Of a stretch of 27,905 bases of DNA, positions 7,494 through 14,375 are shown piece after piece. Where the stretch lies: assembly GCA_964369605.1 (NCBI GenBank), contig CAYJFD010000028.1, forward strand, positions 1-27,905, read 5' to 3'. The position numbers and the translations under genes are program-made. The notes under the pieces are model-generated. The model was not told where the DNA came from. It worked only from the letters and a program-made list of their open reading frames with translations, and ran no database searches. The DNA comes from CAYJFD01 sp964369605. GTDB lineage: Bacteria; Bacteroidota; Bacteroidia; Bacteroidales; UBA932. The stretch's first letter is position 1. The number at the start of each line of letters is the position of its first letter.

Positions 7494-8786
7494 ATGATGA
7501 TGAATAAAAAATCACACACACTTCCGATAATCATAATGTTCGCTTTGTTCTTTATGATCGCATTTGTAACAGGGCTGCAAAATCCGCTAGGACTTATTGT
7601 AAAGGAGCAGTTTAATCTTGGAAACTGGGGCTCTCAGTTGCCTACTTTTGCTAACTTTTTGGCCTATGCTTTTATGGGTATTCCAGCGGGGCTATTACTC
7701 CAGAAGATAGGTTATAAGAGCACTGCAAAGGCTGCGGTGGCTACTGGATTGGCTGGAATAGTTGTTATGTTTTTGGCTGGATTAATAAAGAGCGATTCTA
7801 TTATGGCTTTTTGTGTTTATCTTTTTGGTGCTTTTGTTGGAGGCTTATCGATGTGTATGTTGAATACTGTTGTTAATCCTATGTTGAATAAGTTAGGTGG
7901 CGGCTCAAATAGGGGTAATCAGTTGATTCAGACAGGTGGTGTTTGTAATTCTGTAGCTGCTACTCTTGCTCCTGTATTGGGTGGTTATCTTATAGCTGGG
8001 GCTTTGGGTGAGAGGACTATTAGTACTGCTTTTCCAATATTTTATTTGGTTATGGCTATCTTCTTTATCGCTCTTGTCATTTTGCATTATTCTGATATTC
8101 CAGAACCTAATATAGAGTTAAGAAATACGAAAATGGAGCGTTCTCCACTAGCTTTTAGGCATTTTACGTTAGGCGCAATAGCTATTTTTGTTTATGTAGG
8201 AATAGAGGTAGGCATCCCAAATATAGCGAATTTGTTTATGGTTAGTTCGGCAGCTGATGGGGGTTTAGCTATGGACGCAACTATGGCAGGAACTATAACT
8301 GGTACTTACTGGTTTTTGATGTTGATAGGACGAGTTTTCGGGAGTGTATTAGCTAAGAAGTTTTCTTCTAAGTCTATGCTTGTTTGCGTTTCTACTTTAG
8401 GTCTAGTTCTTATACTTTTGGCAGTGAATTTACCTACTGATATTATTGTTAATATGCCTGTGTTTAAGTCAGATATCTCGTTTGGCTTAGCAGCTGTTCC
8501 TATAAGTATTATGTTTTTTGTTTTATGCGGCTTGTGTACTTCTGTTATGTGGGGAGGTATTTTTAATCTAGCTGTCGAGGGACTAGGTAAGTATACTGAG
8601 GCTGCTTCTGGAATATTTATGGTTATGGTATGTGGGGGTGGTGTACTGCCTCTTCTTCAGGGATTTATAGCTGACAAAACTTCTTATCTATCTAGTTTTA
8701 TAGTGATAATTCTAGGTTTTGGGTATATGCTATATTATGCCTTTATAGGTTCAAAAAATGTAAATAAAGATATAAAGACTTTATGA
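7494..8786 (+). CDS. Sugar MFS transporter, FucP/GluP (fucose-galactose-hexose symporter) type
   Basis: The 430-residue protein is a polytopic inner-membrane protein with about 12 hydrophobic segments, as expected for a major facilitator. It begins after MMMNKKSH with ALFFMIAFVTGLQNPLGLIV, a pattern typical of the fucose/glucose-galactose H+-symporter family, and has the internal region MLNTVVNPMLNKLGG that is characteristic of FucP/GluP proteins. Its stop overlaps the start of a ROK sugar kinase (ATGA, 8783-8786), indicating coupled translation and that the imported sugar is phosphorylated by that kinase. Glucose, galactose or an amino sugar are all possible substrates; the sequence does not decide. 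Three consecutive ATG codons (7494, 7497, 7500) leave the exact start open by two residues. Confidence 0.88.
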   Translation: MMMNKKSHTLPIIIMFALFFMIAFVTGLQNPLGLIVKEQFNLGNWGSQLPTFANFLAYAFMGIPAGLLLQKIGYKSTAKAAVATGLAGIVVMFLAGLIKSDSIMAFCVYLFGAFVGGLSMCMLNTVVNPMLNKLGGGSNRGNQLIQTGGVCNSVAATLAPVLGGYLIAGALGERTISTAFPIFYLVMAIFFIALVILHYSDIPEPNIELRNTKMERSPLAFRHFTLGAIAIFVYVGIEVGIPNIANLFMVSSAADGGLAMDATMAGTITGTYWFLMLIGRVFGSVLAKKFSSKSMLVCVSTLGLVLILLAVNLPTDIIVNMPVFKSDISFGLAAVPISIMFFVLCGLCTSVMWGGIFNLAVEGLGKYTEAASGIFMVMVCGGGVLPLLQGFIADKTSYLSSFIVIILGFGYMLYYAFIGSKNVNKDIKTL

Positions 8787-9772
8787 TAGGTGAAAATTTA
8801 AAGAACTATGTTGTCGGAGTGGACATAGGGGGACAAACTGTTAAGATAGGAGTGGTGGATAGAAGGGGAGTGATCTTGTCTCAAAGGATAATGGACTCTG
8901 ATTATAAAAGGGGAGAGGCTCTTAAATTTATTGGAGATTTAGCTGACGCAATATCGGATTTAGTGGAGGATATGGGTGAGATACAGGGTATCGGCGTAGG
9001 AGCACCAAATGCAAATTTTTATTCAGGGGTAATAGAGGAGGCTGTTAACTTAGAGTGGACTAGAGGTGGAGAGGATATTGTTTTTGCTGATGAGTTGTCA
9101 AAGTTGCTTGGAGGCCTTCCTGTAAGAATTACTAATGATGCAAATGCTGCGGCTATGGGGGAGATGACTTATGGTGTAGCTAGGGGTATGAAGAATTTTA
9201 TTATGCTTACTCTTGGTACAGGAGTGGGTAGTGGAATAGTTATTAATGGAGAGGTGGTATATGGTCACGATGGTTTTGCTGGTGAGTTAGGTCATACTTG
9301 TGCAGAGAGGATAAATCCGAGAGATTGTAACTGCGGATTGAAGGGTTGCTTGGATGTGTATGCTTCTTCTAGGGGACTGGTGTGGACTGTAAAGGATTTG
9401 TTATCAAAGAGTGAGGAGCCGAGCATATTGAGAAAGAAAGATGCTTCTCTAGTAGAGGGCTTGTCCTCAGAGTTATCAGCGAAGGATGTTTACGAGGCAG
9501 CAAAGGGTGGTGATGGTATTGCGCTAGCATCATTTCGATATACAGGAGAGATTTTAGGGCGTTCGATGGCAGATTTTGCAATGTTTTCTTCTCCTGAGGC
9601 TTTTGTGCTTTTTGGAGGACTAGCAAATGCTAGCGAGTTTATGTTGGAGCATATCGAAAAGTGTATGAATGATAATCTCTTACCGATGTGGAGAAATAAA
9701 ATAAAGGTTTTGATTAGTTGTCTGCCTGAAAGTGATGCTGCAATACTTGGAGCAAGTGCACTAGCTTGGTAA
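8783..9772 (+). CDS. ROK family sugar kinase (glucokinase-like)
   Basis: The 329-residue protein uses ATP to phosphorylate a hexose in the cytoplasm. It has the N-terminal phosphate-binding motif VGVDIGGQTVKIGVVD, the catalytic region ITNDANAAAMGE with Asp119 as the expected base, LTLGTGVGSGIVING, and the ROK signature with GELGH (His171) and a zinc-binding cluster CNCGLKGC (Cys182, Cys184, Cys189). A final GG-LAN segment and DAAILGASAL complete the fold, and the length is normal for the family. It is coupled to the upstream sugar porter by a 4-bp overlap, which supports glucokinase or a related hexose/hexosamine kinase. A ROK transcriptional repressor is unlikely because there is no N-terminal helix-turn-helix domain. 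The gene ends 57 bp before thiS, which has its own promoter. Confidence 0.9.
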   Translation: MIGENLKNYVVGVDIGGQTVKIGVVDRRGVILSQRIMDSDYKRGEALKFIGDLADAISDLVEDMGEIQGIGVGAPNANFYSGVIEEAVNLEWTRGGEDIVFADELSKLLGGLPVRITNDANAAAMGEMTYGVARGMKNFIMLTLGTGVGSGIVINGEVVYGHDGFAGELGHTCAERINPRDCNCGLKGCLDVYASSRGLVWTVKDLLSKSEEPSILRKKDASLVEGLSSELSAKDVYEAAKGGDGIALASFRYTGEILGRSMADFAMFSSPEAFVLFGGLANASEFMLEHIEKCMNDNLLPMWRNKIKVLISCLPESDAAILGASALAW

Positions 9773-9780
9773 TGGATATA

Positions 9781-9812
9781 TTTGTATAGAGCATACAAAC
9801 TGTATATCTTTG
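9781..9812 (+). promoter_or_regulatory. Bacteroidetes-type promoter of the thiamin operon
   Basis: TTTG at 9781-9784, a 20-nt spacer and TATCTTTG at 9805-9812 match the Bacteroidetes -33/-7 consensus (TTTG, 19-21 nt, TAnnTTTG). Transcription would start near 9819, about 11 nt before thiS. The gap between the ROK gene and thiS is only 57 bp, so there is no room for a TPP riboswitch. Confidence 0.7.
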
Positions 9813-9829
9813 TGCTATAATTTACGAAG

Positions 9830-10033
9830 ATGAGAATTTATTTAAATGAACAGGAAGTTGAGCTTCCAACACAGGAGCTAGCTATAGATGCCTTATTGGA
9901 GTTAAGAGGTCTTCCTCAAAAGGGTATGGCTGTTGCTATTAATAATCAGGTAGTTAGAAAGGATATGTGGTCGAGCACTTATCTTAAACAGGACGATAAG
10001 GTGGTTATTATAGCTGCTGCTTTCGGGGGCTAG
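9830..10033 (+). CDS. thiS: Sulfur carrier protein ThiS
   Basis: The 67-residue protein has the ubiquitin-like size and ends in Gly-Gly (AAAFGG), the tail that ThiF adenylates and that is converted to a thiocarboxylate donating sulfur to the thiazole ring. The N-terminus MRIYLNEQEVELP, the middle LRGLPQKGMAVAINNQVV and the end DKVVIIAAAFGG all fit ThiS. It is the first gene of the thi operon and is followed 3 bp later by a TenI/ThiE-like gene. The ThiS-ThiF-ThiG-ThiH set is present in one operon, so sulfur transfer to thiazole is complete here apart from the cysteine desulfurase. Confidence 0.93.
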   Translation: MRIYLNEQEVELPTQELAIDALLELRGLPQKGMAVAINNQVVRKDMWSSTYLKQDDKVVIIAAAFGG

Positions 10034-10036
10034 TCT

Positions 10037-10642
10037 ATGAGGTTAATAGCTATTAGCTCTGAAAATCACTTGGTCGATGAGAATCTCTTGATAGAGGCTG
10101 CTCTGGATTCAGGGATAGATTATCTGCATATTAGAAAGCCAAAGAGTACTAAGGAGCAGATTAGGGAGTTATTGTTATCAATTGACAAGGGTTATTATTC
10201 TCGTTTAGTTTTGCATGATCATTTTTCGTTAGTGGCAGAATTTCCTTTGGGTGGACTTCACTTGAATCAAAGGAATTCGGCTGTCCCAGATGGTTTTAGT
10301 GGAAGACTTAGTAGGTCTTGTCATAGTTTTAAGGAACTTGAGGAGAATGCGGAATTAGAGTATTGCACTTTAAGTCCGATATTTGATAGTATTTCGAAGA
10401 AGGGGTATCGTTCAAATTTTAGTATGGATGAACTGAAGCAGGCGCGCTTGGATGGAACCGTGAATGAGAGAGTTATAGCTTTGGGAGGTGTAACTGTTGA
10501 TAATATTCCTCAGATAATTTCGCTAGGTTTTGGTGGAGTCGCTCTACTATCTTATCTTTGGGACTGTGAAAATAGCGCAAGTGAAATCCTTGTAGCTGAT
10601 CAAATTATTAAAAGAGTAAAATTATTAAGGAAATATATATAG
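10037..10642 (+). CDS. TenI/ThiE-like protein (possible thiazole tautomerase)
   Basis: The 201-residue protein is a TIM-barrel relative of thiamin phosphate synthase. It shows YLHIRKP, LVLHDHFSLV, GGLHLNQRN, CTLSPIFDSISKKGY and VIALGGVTVDN. It differs from the true ThiE encoded next in the operon: the substrate-binding QLRxK is replaced by HIRKP, and the metal-binding NDR region is replaced by HDHFS. B. subtilis TenI, a ThiE-like protein without synthase activity, is a thiazole tautomerase acting after ThiG, so that is the most likely role. A second, degenerate phosphate synthase is the alternative. It lies between thiS and thiE with gaps of only 3-4 bp. The start ATG at 10037 gives a good N-terminal beta strand. 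Confidence 0.75.
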   Translation: MRLIAISSENHLVDENLLIEAALDSGIDYLHIRKPKSTKEQIRELLLSIDKGYYSRLVLHDHFSLVAEFPLGGLHLNQRNSAVPDGFSGRLSRSCHSFKELEENAELEYCTLSPIFDSISKKGYRSNFSMDELKQARLDGTVNERVIALGGVTVDNIPQIISLGFGGVALLSYLWDCENSASEILVADQIIKRVKLLRKYI

Positions 10643-10646
10643 GTGT

Positions 10647-11303
10647 ATGTTACAATTTATAACACACAAAACGGATAAATACGATTATTACCAAGGAGCG
10701 ATGTTAGCTCTAAAGGGAGCCTGTAAGTGGATACAATTAAGGATGAAGGATGAGAGTGACGAGGAGATAATTAGAGTGGGGCTGGAATTAAGAAGGTATT
10801 GCGACGCTTTCGGAGCTGATTTAATAATAAATGATAGGGTGGATCTTGTCGAGGCAATATCTGCTGACGGTGTGCATCTAGGTAAAGGTGATATGTCTGT
10901 TCAAGAGGCTAGAGCAATACTTGGAAACGGAAAAATTATTGGAGCAACAGCGAACACGCCCCAGGATGTTGAGGACTTAATAGCAAAGGGCGTAAATTAC
11001 CTAGGAATAGGCCCTTATACTTATACTAAGACGAAGGAGAATTTAAGTCCTTCATTAGGTCTTGATGGTTATAAGGCTATTTTGGATATGTATGCTCAGA
11101 AGGGCTACAGAACGCCTTTTGTAGCGATAGGAGGGATAAAGTTAGAGGATGTTGAGCCTTTAATGGAGCTAGGTGTGAGCGGTCTGGCAGTGTCGAATTC
11201 TATTTTAAGTTCGGATGAGCCTATAGAGTATGCACTGAAAATTAGAAGAATAGTAGAGAAATATAAAAATAGGAATAATGAAAGATTTGATAATTGGGGG
11301 TAA
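10647..11303 (+). CDS. thiE: Thiamin phosphate synthase ThiE
   Basis: The 218-residue enzyme joins the thiazole phosphate and pyrimidine pyrophosphate halves to make thiamin phosphate. Key family signatures are present: QLRMK (residues 30-34) for the pyrimidine pyrophosphate site, INDRVDL (61-67) for metal binding, GVHLGKGDM, IGATANTPQD, the glycine-rich YLGIGPYTYTKTKEN and the phosphate-binding VAIGGI near the end. Unlike the gene upstream, this copy has the full catalytic set. Its end overlaps thiG by 26 bp, so the two are probably translationally coupled. The C-terminus after AVSNSIL is a short charged extension. Confidence 0.92.
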   Translation: MLQFITHKTDKYDYYQGAMLALKGACKWIQLRMKDESDEEIIRVGLELRRYCDAFGADLIINDRVDLVEAISADGVHLGKGDMSVQEARAILGNGKIIGATANTPQDVEDLIAKGVNYLGIGPYTYTKTKENLSPSLGLDGYKAILDMYAQKGYRTPFVAIGGIKLEDVEPLMELGVSGLAVSNSILSSDEPIEYALKIRRIVEKYKNRNNERFDNWG

Positions 11304-12045
11304 GGAATTTAATTCAAGATTGTTTTTAGGCACAGGAAAGTTTAGTTCTAATGCCTTGATGTCTAAGTCGATAATCGCATCTGATACAGAGATGGTAACT
11401 ATGGCTATGAGGCGTATTGATCTTAGTAATCCAGCGGATGATATGTTAGGACATATTAAGGGGGACAATATACAGCTTCTTCCGAATACTTCTGGTGTAA
11501 GGGATGCCAAGGAGGCTATTTTTGCCGCTCAGATGGCAAGGGAGGTTTTCGAAACAAATTTCTTGAAATTAGAGATACATCCTGATCCAAGATATCTTTT
11601 ACCAGATAGTATTGAGACACTTAAGGCTACAGAGGAGTTGGTGAAGTTAGGATTTATCGTGCTGCCTTATTGTCAAGCTGACCCTGTTCTTTGTAAGCGA
11701 TTAGAGGAGGTAGGTGCAGCGACTGTGATGCCACTGGGTGCTCCTATTGGAAGTAATAAGGGGCTTGTAACTCTTGATTTTTTAAAGATTATTATAGAGC
11801 AAAGCAATGTCCCAGTTATCATAGACGCCGGTATCGGTGCTCCGAGTCACGCGGCGAAAGCGATGGAAATAGGGGCGGACGCTGTTTTGGTGAATACCGC
11901 TATTGCGATAGCAGAAGATCCTATAGAGATGGCGCGAGCTTTTAAATATGCGGTTTTATCTGGAAGGATGGCATATCTTTCTGGTTTGGCAAGTGAAGAT
12001 ATTAGAGCAAATGCAAGTTCTCCGTTAACCTCTTTCTTATCATAG
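11278..12045 (+). CDS. thiG: Thiazole synthase ThiG
   Basis: The 255-residue enzyme builds the thiazole phosphate from deoxyxylulose 5-phosphate, dehydroglycine and ThiS-thiocarboxylate. It begins MKDLIIGGKEFNSRLFLGTG, contains the LKLEIHPDPRYLLPD region with Lys97 at the place of the Schiff-base lysine, and has the conserved ATVMPLGAPIGSNKG, IDAGIGAPSHA and GADAVLVNTAIA phosphate-binding stretches. Length and motifs are normal. The start at 11278 lies inside the end of thiE in another frame; it fits the family N-terminus closely. The gene is followed 3 bp later by thiH, its dehydroglycine supplier. Confidence 0.95.
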   Translation: MKDLIIGGKEFNSRLFLGTGKFSSNALMSKSIIASDTEMVTMAMRRIDLSNPADDMLGHIKGDNIQLLPNTSGVRDAKEAIFAAQMAREVFETNFLKLEIHPDPRYLLPDSIETLKATEELVKLGFIVLPYCQADPVLCKRLEEVGAATVMPLGAPIGSNKGLVTLDFLKIIIEQSNVPVIIDAGIGAPSHAAKAMEIGADAVLVNTAIAIAEDPIEMARAFKYAVLSGRMAYLSGLASEDIRANASSPLTSFLS

Positions 12046-12048
12046 TCT

Positions 12049-13173
12049 ATGTTTAGCGAGGTAATAGAGAAAATATCTTGGGAAGAAACTACTCAGAAGA
12101 TTTATTCGATGACTGAGGATGATGTTCGTAGGGCCTTATCTAAGCGAGTTTTAGATGTTGAGGACTTTATGGCACTTATCTCTCCTGCTGCTGAGCCGTA
12201 TTTGGAGCAGATGGCAATATTAAGCCAAAGGTATACTTTAGAGAGGTTTGGAAAAACGATATCTATGTATATCCCTTTATACTTGAGTAATCACTGTACG
12301 AATTCTTGTGTGTATTGTGGTTTTAATATTTCGAATTCGATGCCTAGGCTTATGCTTACTGAGCAAGAGATAGTTCAAGAGTATGAGGCGATTAAGAAGT
12401 TAGGACCTTTCGAAAGTTTGTTAATTGTCACAGGAGAGGCTCCACATAAGGCCGGCCTAGATTATCTTTCAAAGGCGCTAAGTTTGGCTAAGCCATATTT
12501 TAGTAGTCTTCAAGTGGAAATAATGCCATTAGAAACTGCGGGCTATGCTCGACTTCGTGAGAGTGGTCTAAATGGAGTAATCTGTTTTCAGGAAACATAT
12601 AATAAGGACAAATACAAGGTATATCACCCAAAAGGTCAGAAGTCTGATTATACTTGGCGTGTAAATGGATTTGATAGGATGGGTCAAGCAGGTCTTCATA
12701 AAATCGGGATGGGTGTCTTAATCGGTCTTGAAGATTGGAGAACAGATGTTACTATGTTAATGCGTCATTTGCGTTATCTTCAAAAGAATTATTGGCAAAC
12801 AAGGTTTAGTTTGAATTTCCCAAGGATGAGACCTTCTGAGAGTGGAAATGGCTTTCAACCTAGTGTGATAATGACTGATAAGCAGTATGCCCAGCTTACT
12901 TTTGCTGCTAGGATTTTTGATCACGATGTTGATATCTCAATGTCTACTCGTGAACCTCAGATGATAAGGGATAATATGGCAACTCTTGGGGTTACGACTA
13001 TGAGTGCAGGAAGTAAAACTGAACCAGGTGGATATTCCACTCATCCTGAGGCTTTAGAGCAGTTCAGCGTTTCTGATGAACGAACTCCAGCAGAGTTGGC
13101 TACTAAGTTAAGAGAGCTGGGTCGTGAGGTAGTTTGGAAGGACTGGGATATAGCTATAGATTCACAAAAGTAG
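12049..13173 (+). CDS. thiH: Tyrosine lyase ThiH (radical SAM, dehydroglycine synthase)
   Basis: The 374-residue protein cleaves tyrosine to dehydroglycine and p-cresol to feed ThiG. It has the radical-SAM cluster motif CTNSCVYC (Cys83, Cys87, Cys90; a CxxxCxxC) in an otherwise typical context LSNHCTNSCVYCGF, then LLIVTGEAPHKAG, PLETAGYARL, CFQETYN, YHPKG and a conserved STREPQMIRD near the C-terminus. The use of ThiH instead of the oxygen-dependent glycine oxidase ThiO fits an anaerobe. It is preceded closely by thiG and followed 6 bp later by thiF. Confidence 0.95.
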   Translation: MFSEVIEKISWEETTQKIYSMTEDDVRRALSKRVLDVEDFMALISPAAEPYLEQMAILSQRYTLERFGKTISMYIPLYLSNHCTNSCVYCGFNISNSMPRLMLTEQEIVQEYEAIKKLGPFESLLIVTGEAPHKAGLDYLSKALSLAKPYFSSLQVEIMPLETAGYARLRESGLNGVICFQETYNKDKYKVYHPKGQKSDYTWRVNGFDRMGQAGLHKIGMGVLIGLEDWRTDVTMLMRHLRYLQKNYWQTRFSLNFPRMRPSESGNGFQPSVIMTDKQYAQLTFAARIFDHDVDISMSTREPQMIRDNMATLGVTTMSAGSKTEPGGYSTHPEALEQFSVSDERTPAELATKLRELGREVVWKDWDIAIDSQK

Positions 13174-13179
13174 AAATAA

Positions 13180-13881
13180 ATGAGCCGTTATAATCGTCAT
13201 CATATACTTCAAGAGATAGGAACCAAAGGACAAGATCTTCTTAGTCGTAGTTCTGTTTTGATAGTTGGTGTAGGTGGTCTTGGTTCACCTATCGCTCTTT
13301 ATCTAGCAGCTGCAGGGGTAGGCAGAATAGGTTTGGTTGATGCAGATATAGTGTCTCAGACAAATTTACAGCGACAGGTGCTCTATGCAGATTCTCAGGT
13401 CGGTTTAGCAAAGGTCGACTGTGCGAAGGAAAGGTTATTATCGTTAAATCCTGAGATAGAGGTGGAAACTTATAATCTTTATTTTGATCTTTCGACTGCA
13501 GATGAAATAGTGCGAAAATATGATATCGTAGTAGATGGTTGTGATAATTATTCAACCCGTTACTTGATTGATGAGATGTGTTTGAAGTATGGTAAGCCAT
13601 ATATTTATGGGGCTATCTCTGAATTTGAGGGACAGGTGTCTGTATTCAATTATCAGGGTTCAATGCGTTATTTAGATTTATACCCAGATAAGGACTATTT
13701 ATGTTCTCTCCCAAAGGTTGTTCAGGGTGTGCTCGGTACAGTCCCAGCGGTTATAGGCTCAATTCAGGCAACTGAAGCTATAAAGGTTCTACTAAAGAGG
13801 GATGCTTCATCAGTACTAGCAAATAGGATATATACTATCAACCTGCTAACAATGGAAAGCCACACTCTTAACCTTGTATAA
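13180..13881 (+). CDS. thiF: ThiF-like adenylyltransferase (activates ThiS), zinc-free subtype
   Basis: The 233-residue E1-like enzyme should adenylate the ThiS C-terminus. It has the nucleotide-binding GVGGLGSP (residues 30-37), the arginine region LQRQVLY, and the catalytic region VVDGCDNYSTRY with Asp122. It is the last gene of the thi operon, which supports ThiF rather than MoeB. By eye it lacks the two CxxC zinc pairs present in E. coli ThiF and MoeB: the first region reads YLDLYPDKDY and the protein ends without the second pair. The cysteine usually found four residues before the GVLG motif is replaced by Lys179, although Cys175 is near. It is probably a Bacteroidetes subtype that works without zinc. 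Adenylation residues look intact. Confidence 0.85.
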   Translation: MSRYNRHHILQEIGTKGQDLLSRSSVLIVGVGGLGSPIALYLAAAGVGRIGLVDADIVSQTNLQRQVLYADSQVGLAKVDCAKERLLSLNPEIEVETYNLYFDLSTADEIVRKYDIVVDGCDNYSTRYLIDEMCLKYGKPYIYGAISEFEGQVSVFNYQGSMRYLDLYPDKDYLCSLPKVVQGVLGTVPAVIGSIQATEAIKVLLKRDASSVLANRIYTINLLTMESHTLNLV

Positions 13882-13898
13882 GAGCATATCACCGCACT

Positions 13899-13953
13899 TT
13901 ATCTTATCTTATCTTATCTTATCTTATCTTATCTTATCTTATCTTATCTTATC
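13899..13953. repeat. Simple sequence repeat, (TTATC) x 11
   Basis: Eleven exact, uninterrupted copies of the pentamer TTATC begin 17 bp after the thiF stop. Perfect pentanucleotide tracts of this length are prone to slipped-strand changes in copy number. It is not inside a credible coding region, so any effect would be on the thi mRNA 3' end or on nearby structure. Confidence 0.95.
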
Positions 13954-13954
13954 A

Positions 13955-14038
13955 CATTTTTACCTCCCACGGAAGATTAATATTTCGGCTAGTGCCATAT
14001 CTTATGTACAAGCAATATTCCTTGGTAACTTACTCAAA
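13955..14038. repeat. 84-bp direct repeat, copy 1
   Basis: This copy matches 14231-14314 at about 76 of 84 positions (around 90%) with no gaps. It contains ACCTCCCACGGAAGATTAAT and CAAGCAATATTCCTTGGTAA. It directly follows the TTATC tract. The two copies lie in the same orientation 276 bp apart and bracket two hairpin repeats. No coding role is seen. Confidence 0.85.
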
Positions 14039-14047
14039 TCTCTAATC

Positions 14048-14174
14048 AAACAGCTCGCCCGTCGGCAAAATGTGCTCTCAGGGCAAGAAAACTCCGACGG
14101 ACCACCACTTTTTAGCCCAAAACAGGCCACCCGTCGGCAAAATATGCTCTCAGACGGTGAAATCTCCGACGGAC
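14048..14174. repeat. Two tandem hairpin repeats, 72-bp period, with GC-rich 7-bp arms
   Basis: Two copies lie at 14048-14102 and 14120-14174, offset by exactly 72 bp. Each has arms CCGTCGG and CCGACGG (14059-14065 with 14094-14100; 14131-14137 with 14166-14172) around a 28-nt loop that shares GCAAAAT(G/A)TGCTCTCAG. The arms are identical while the loops have diverged, which suggests selection for the stems or a shared mobile origin. The GC-rich arms stand out in this AT-rich DNA. Confidence 0.8.
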
Positions 14175-14230
14175 TAAATAGTTTTAACTAACACTTAACA
14201 CTGTACATCCATCTAGTTTACATAGTATCG

Positions 14231-14314
14231 CATTTCCACCTCCCACAGAAGATTAATCTTTAGGCTAGTGTCATATCTTATGCACAAGCAATATTCCTTG
14301 GTAACTTGCTCAAA
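14231..14314. repeat. 84-bp direct repeat, copy 2
   Basis: This is the second copy of the unit at 13955-14038, in the same orientation, differing at about 8 positions. It lies between the hairpin repeats and the putative terminator. The remaining bases of the 492-bp gap from thiF to the HAD gene are short unassigned spacers (14039-14047, 14103-14119, 14175-14230, 14315-14340), in which I see nothing further. Confidence 0.85.
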
Positions 14315-14340
14315 ATATTAAATCCGAATATTATCGCCGA

Positions 14341-14375
14341 GCCATTTCGCCTAGAAATAGTAATGGCGTGTTTTT
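14341..14375 (+). terminator. Putative intrinsic terminator for the thi operon
   Basis: GCCATT (14341-14346) pairs with AATGGC (14362-14367), with an inner CTA-GAAA-TAG hairpin, and is followed by GTGTTTTT. The orientation fits transcripts from the thi operon and repeat island. It ends at the stop of the convergent HAD gene. Confidence 0.5.

Noticed and set aside
9773..9829. TPP riboswitch before the thiamin operon
   Set aside because: The gap is only 57 bp and contains a full promoter, leaving no room for the roughly 100-nt aptamer.
13874..14191. 105-codon open frame across the TTATC tract and hairpins
   Set aside because: It begins with TTG inside the thiF end, its N-terminus is the translated pentamer repeat (ILSYL repeated), and the remainder is translated hairpin repeats. 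No family resemblance or ribosome binding site is seen.
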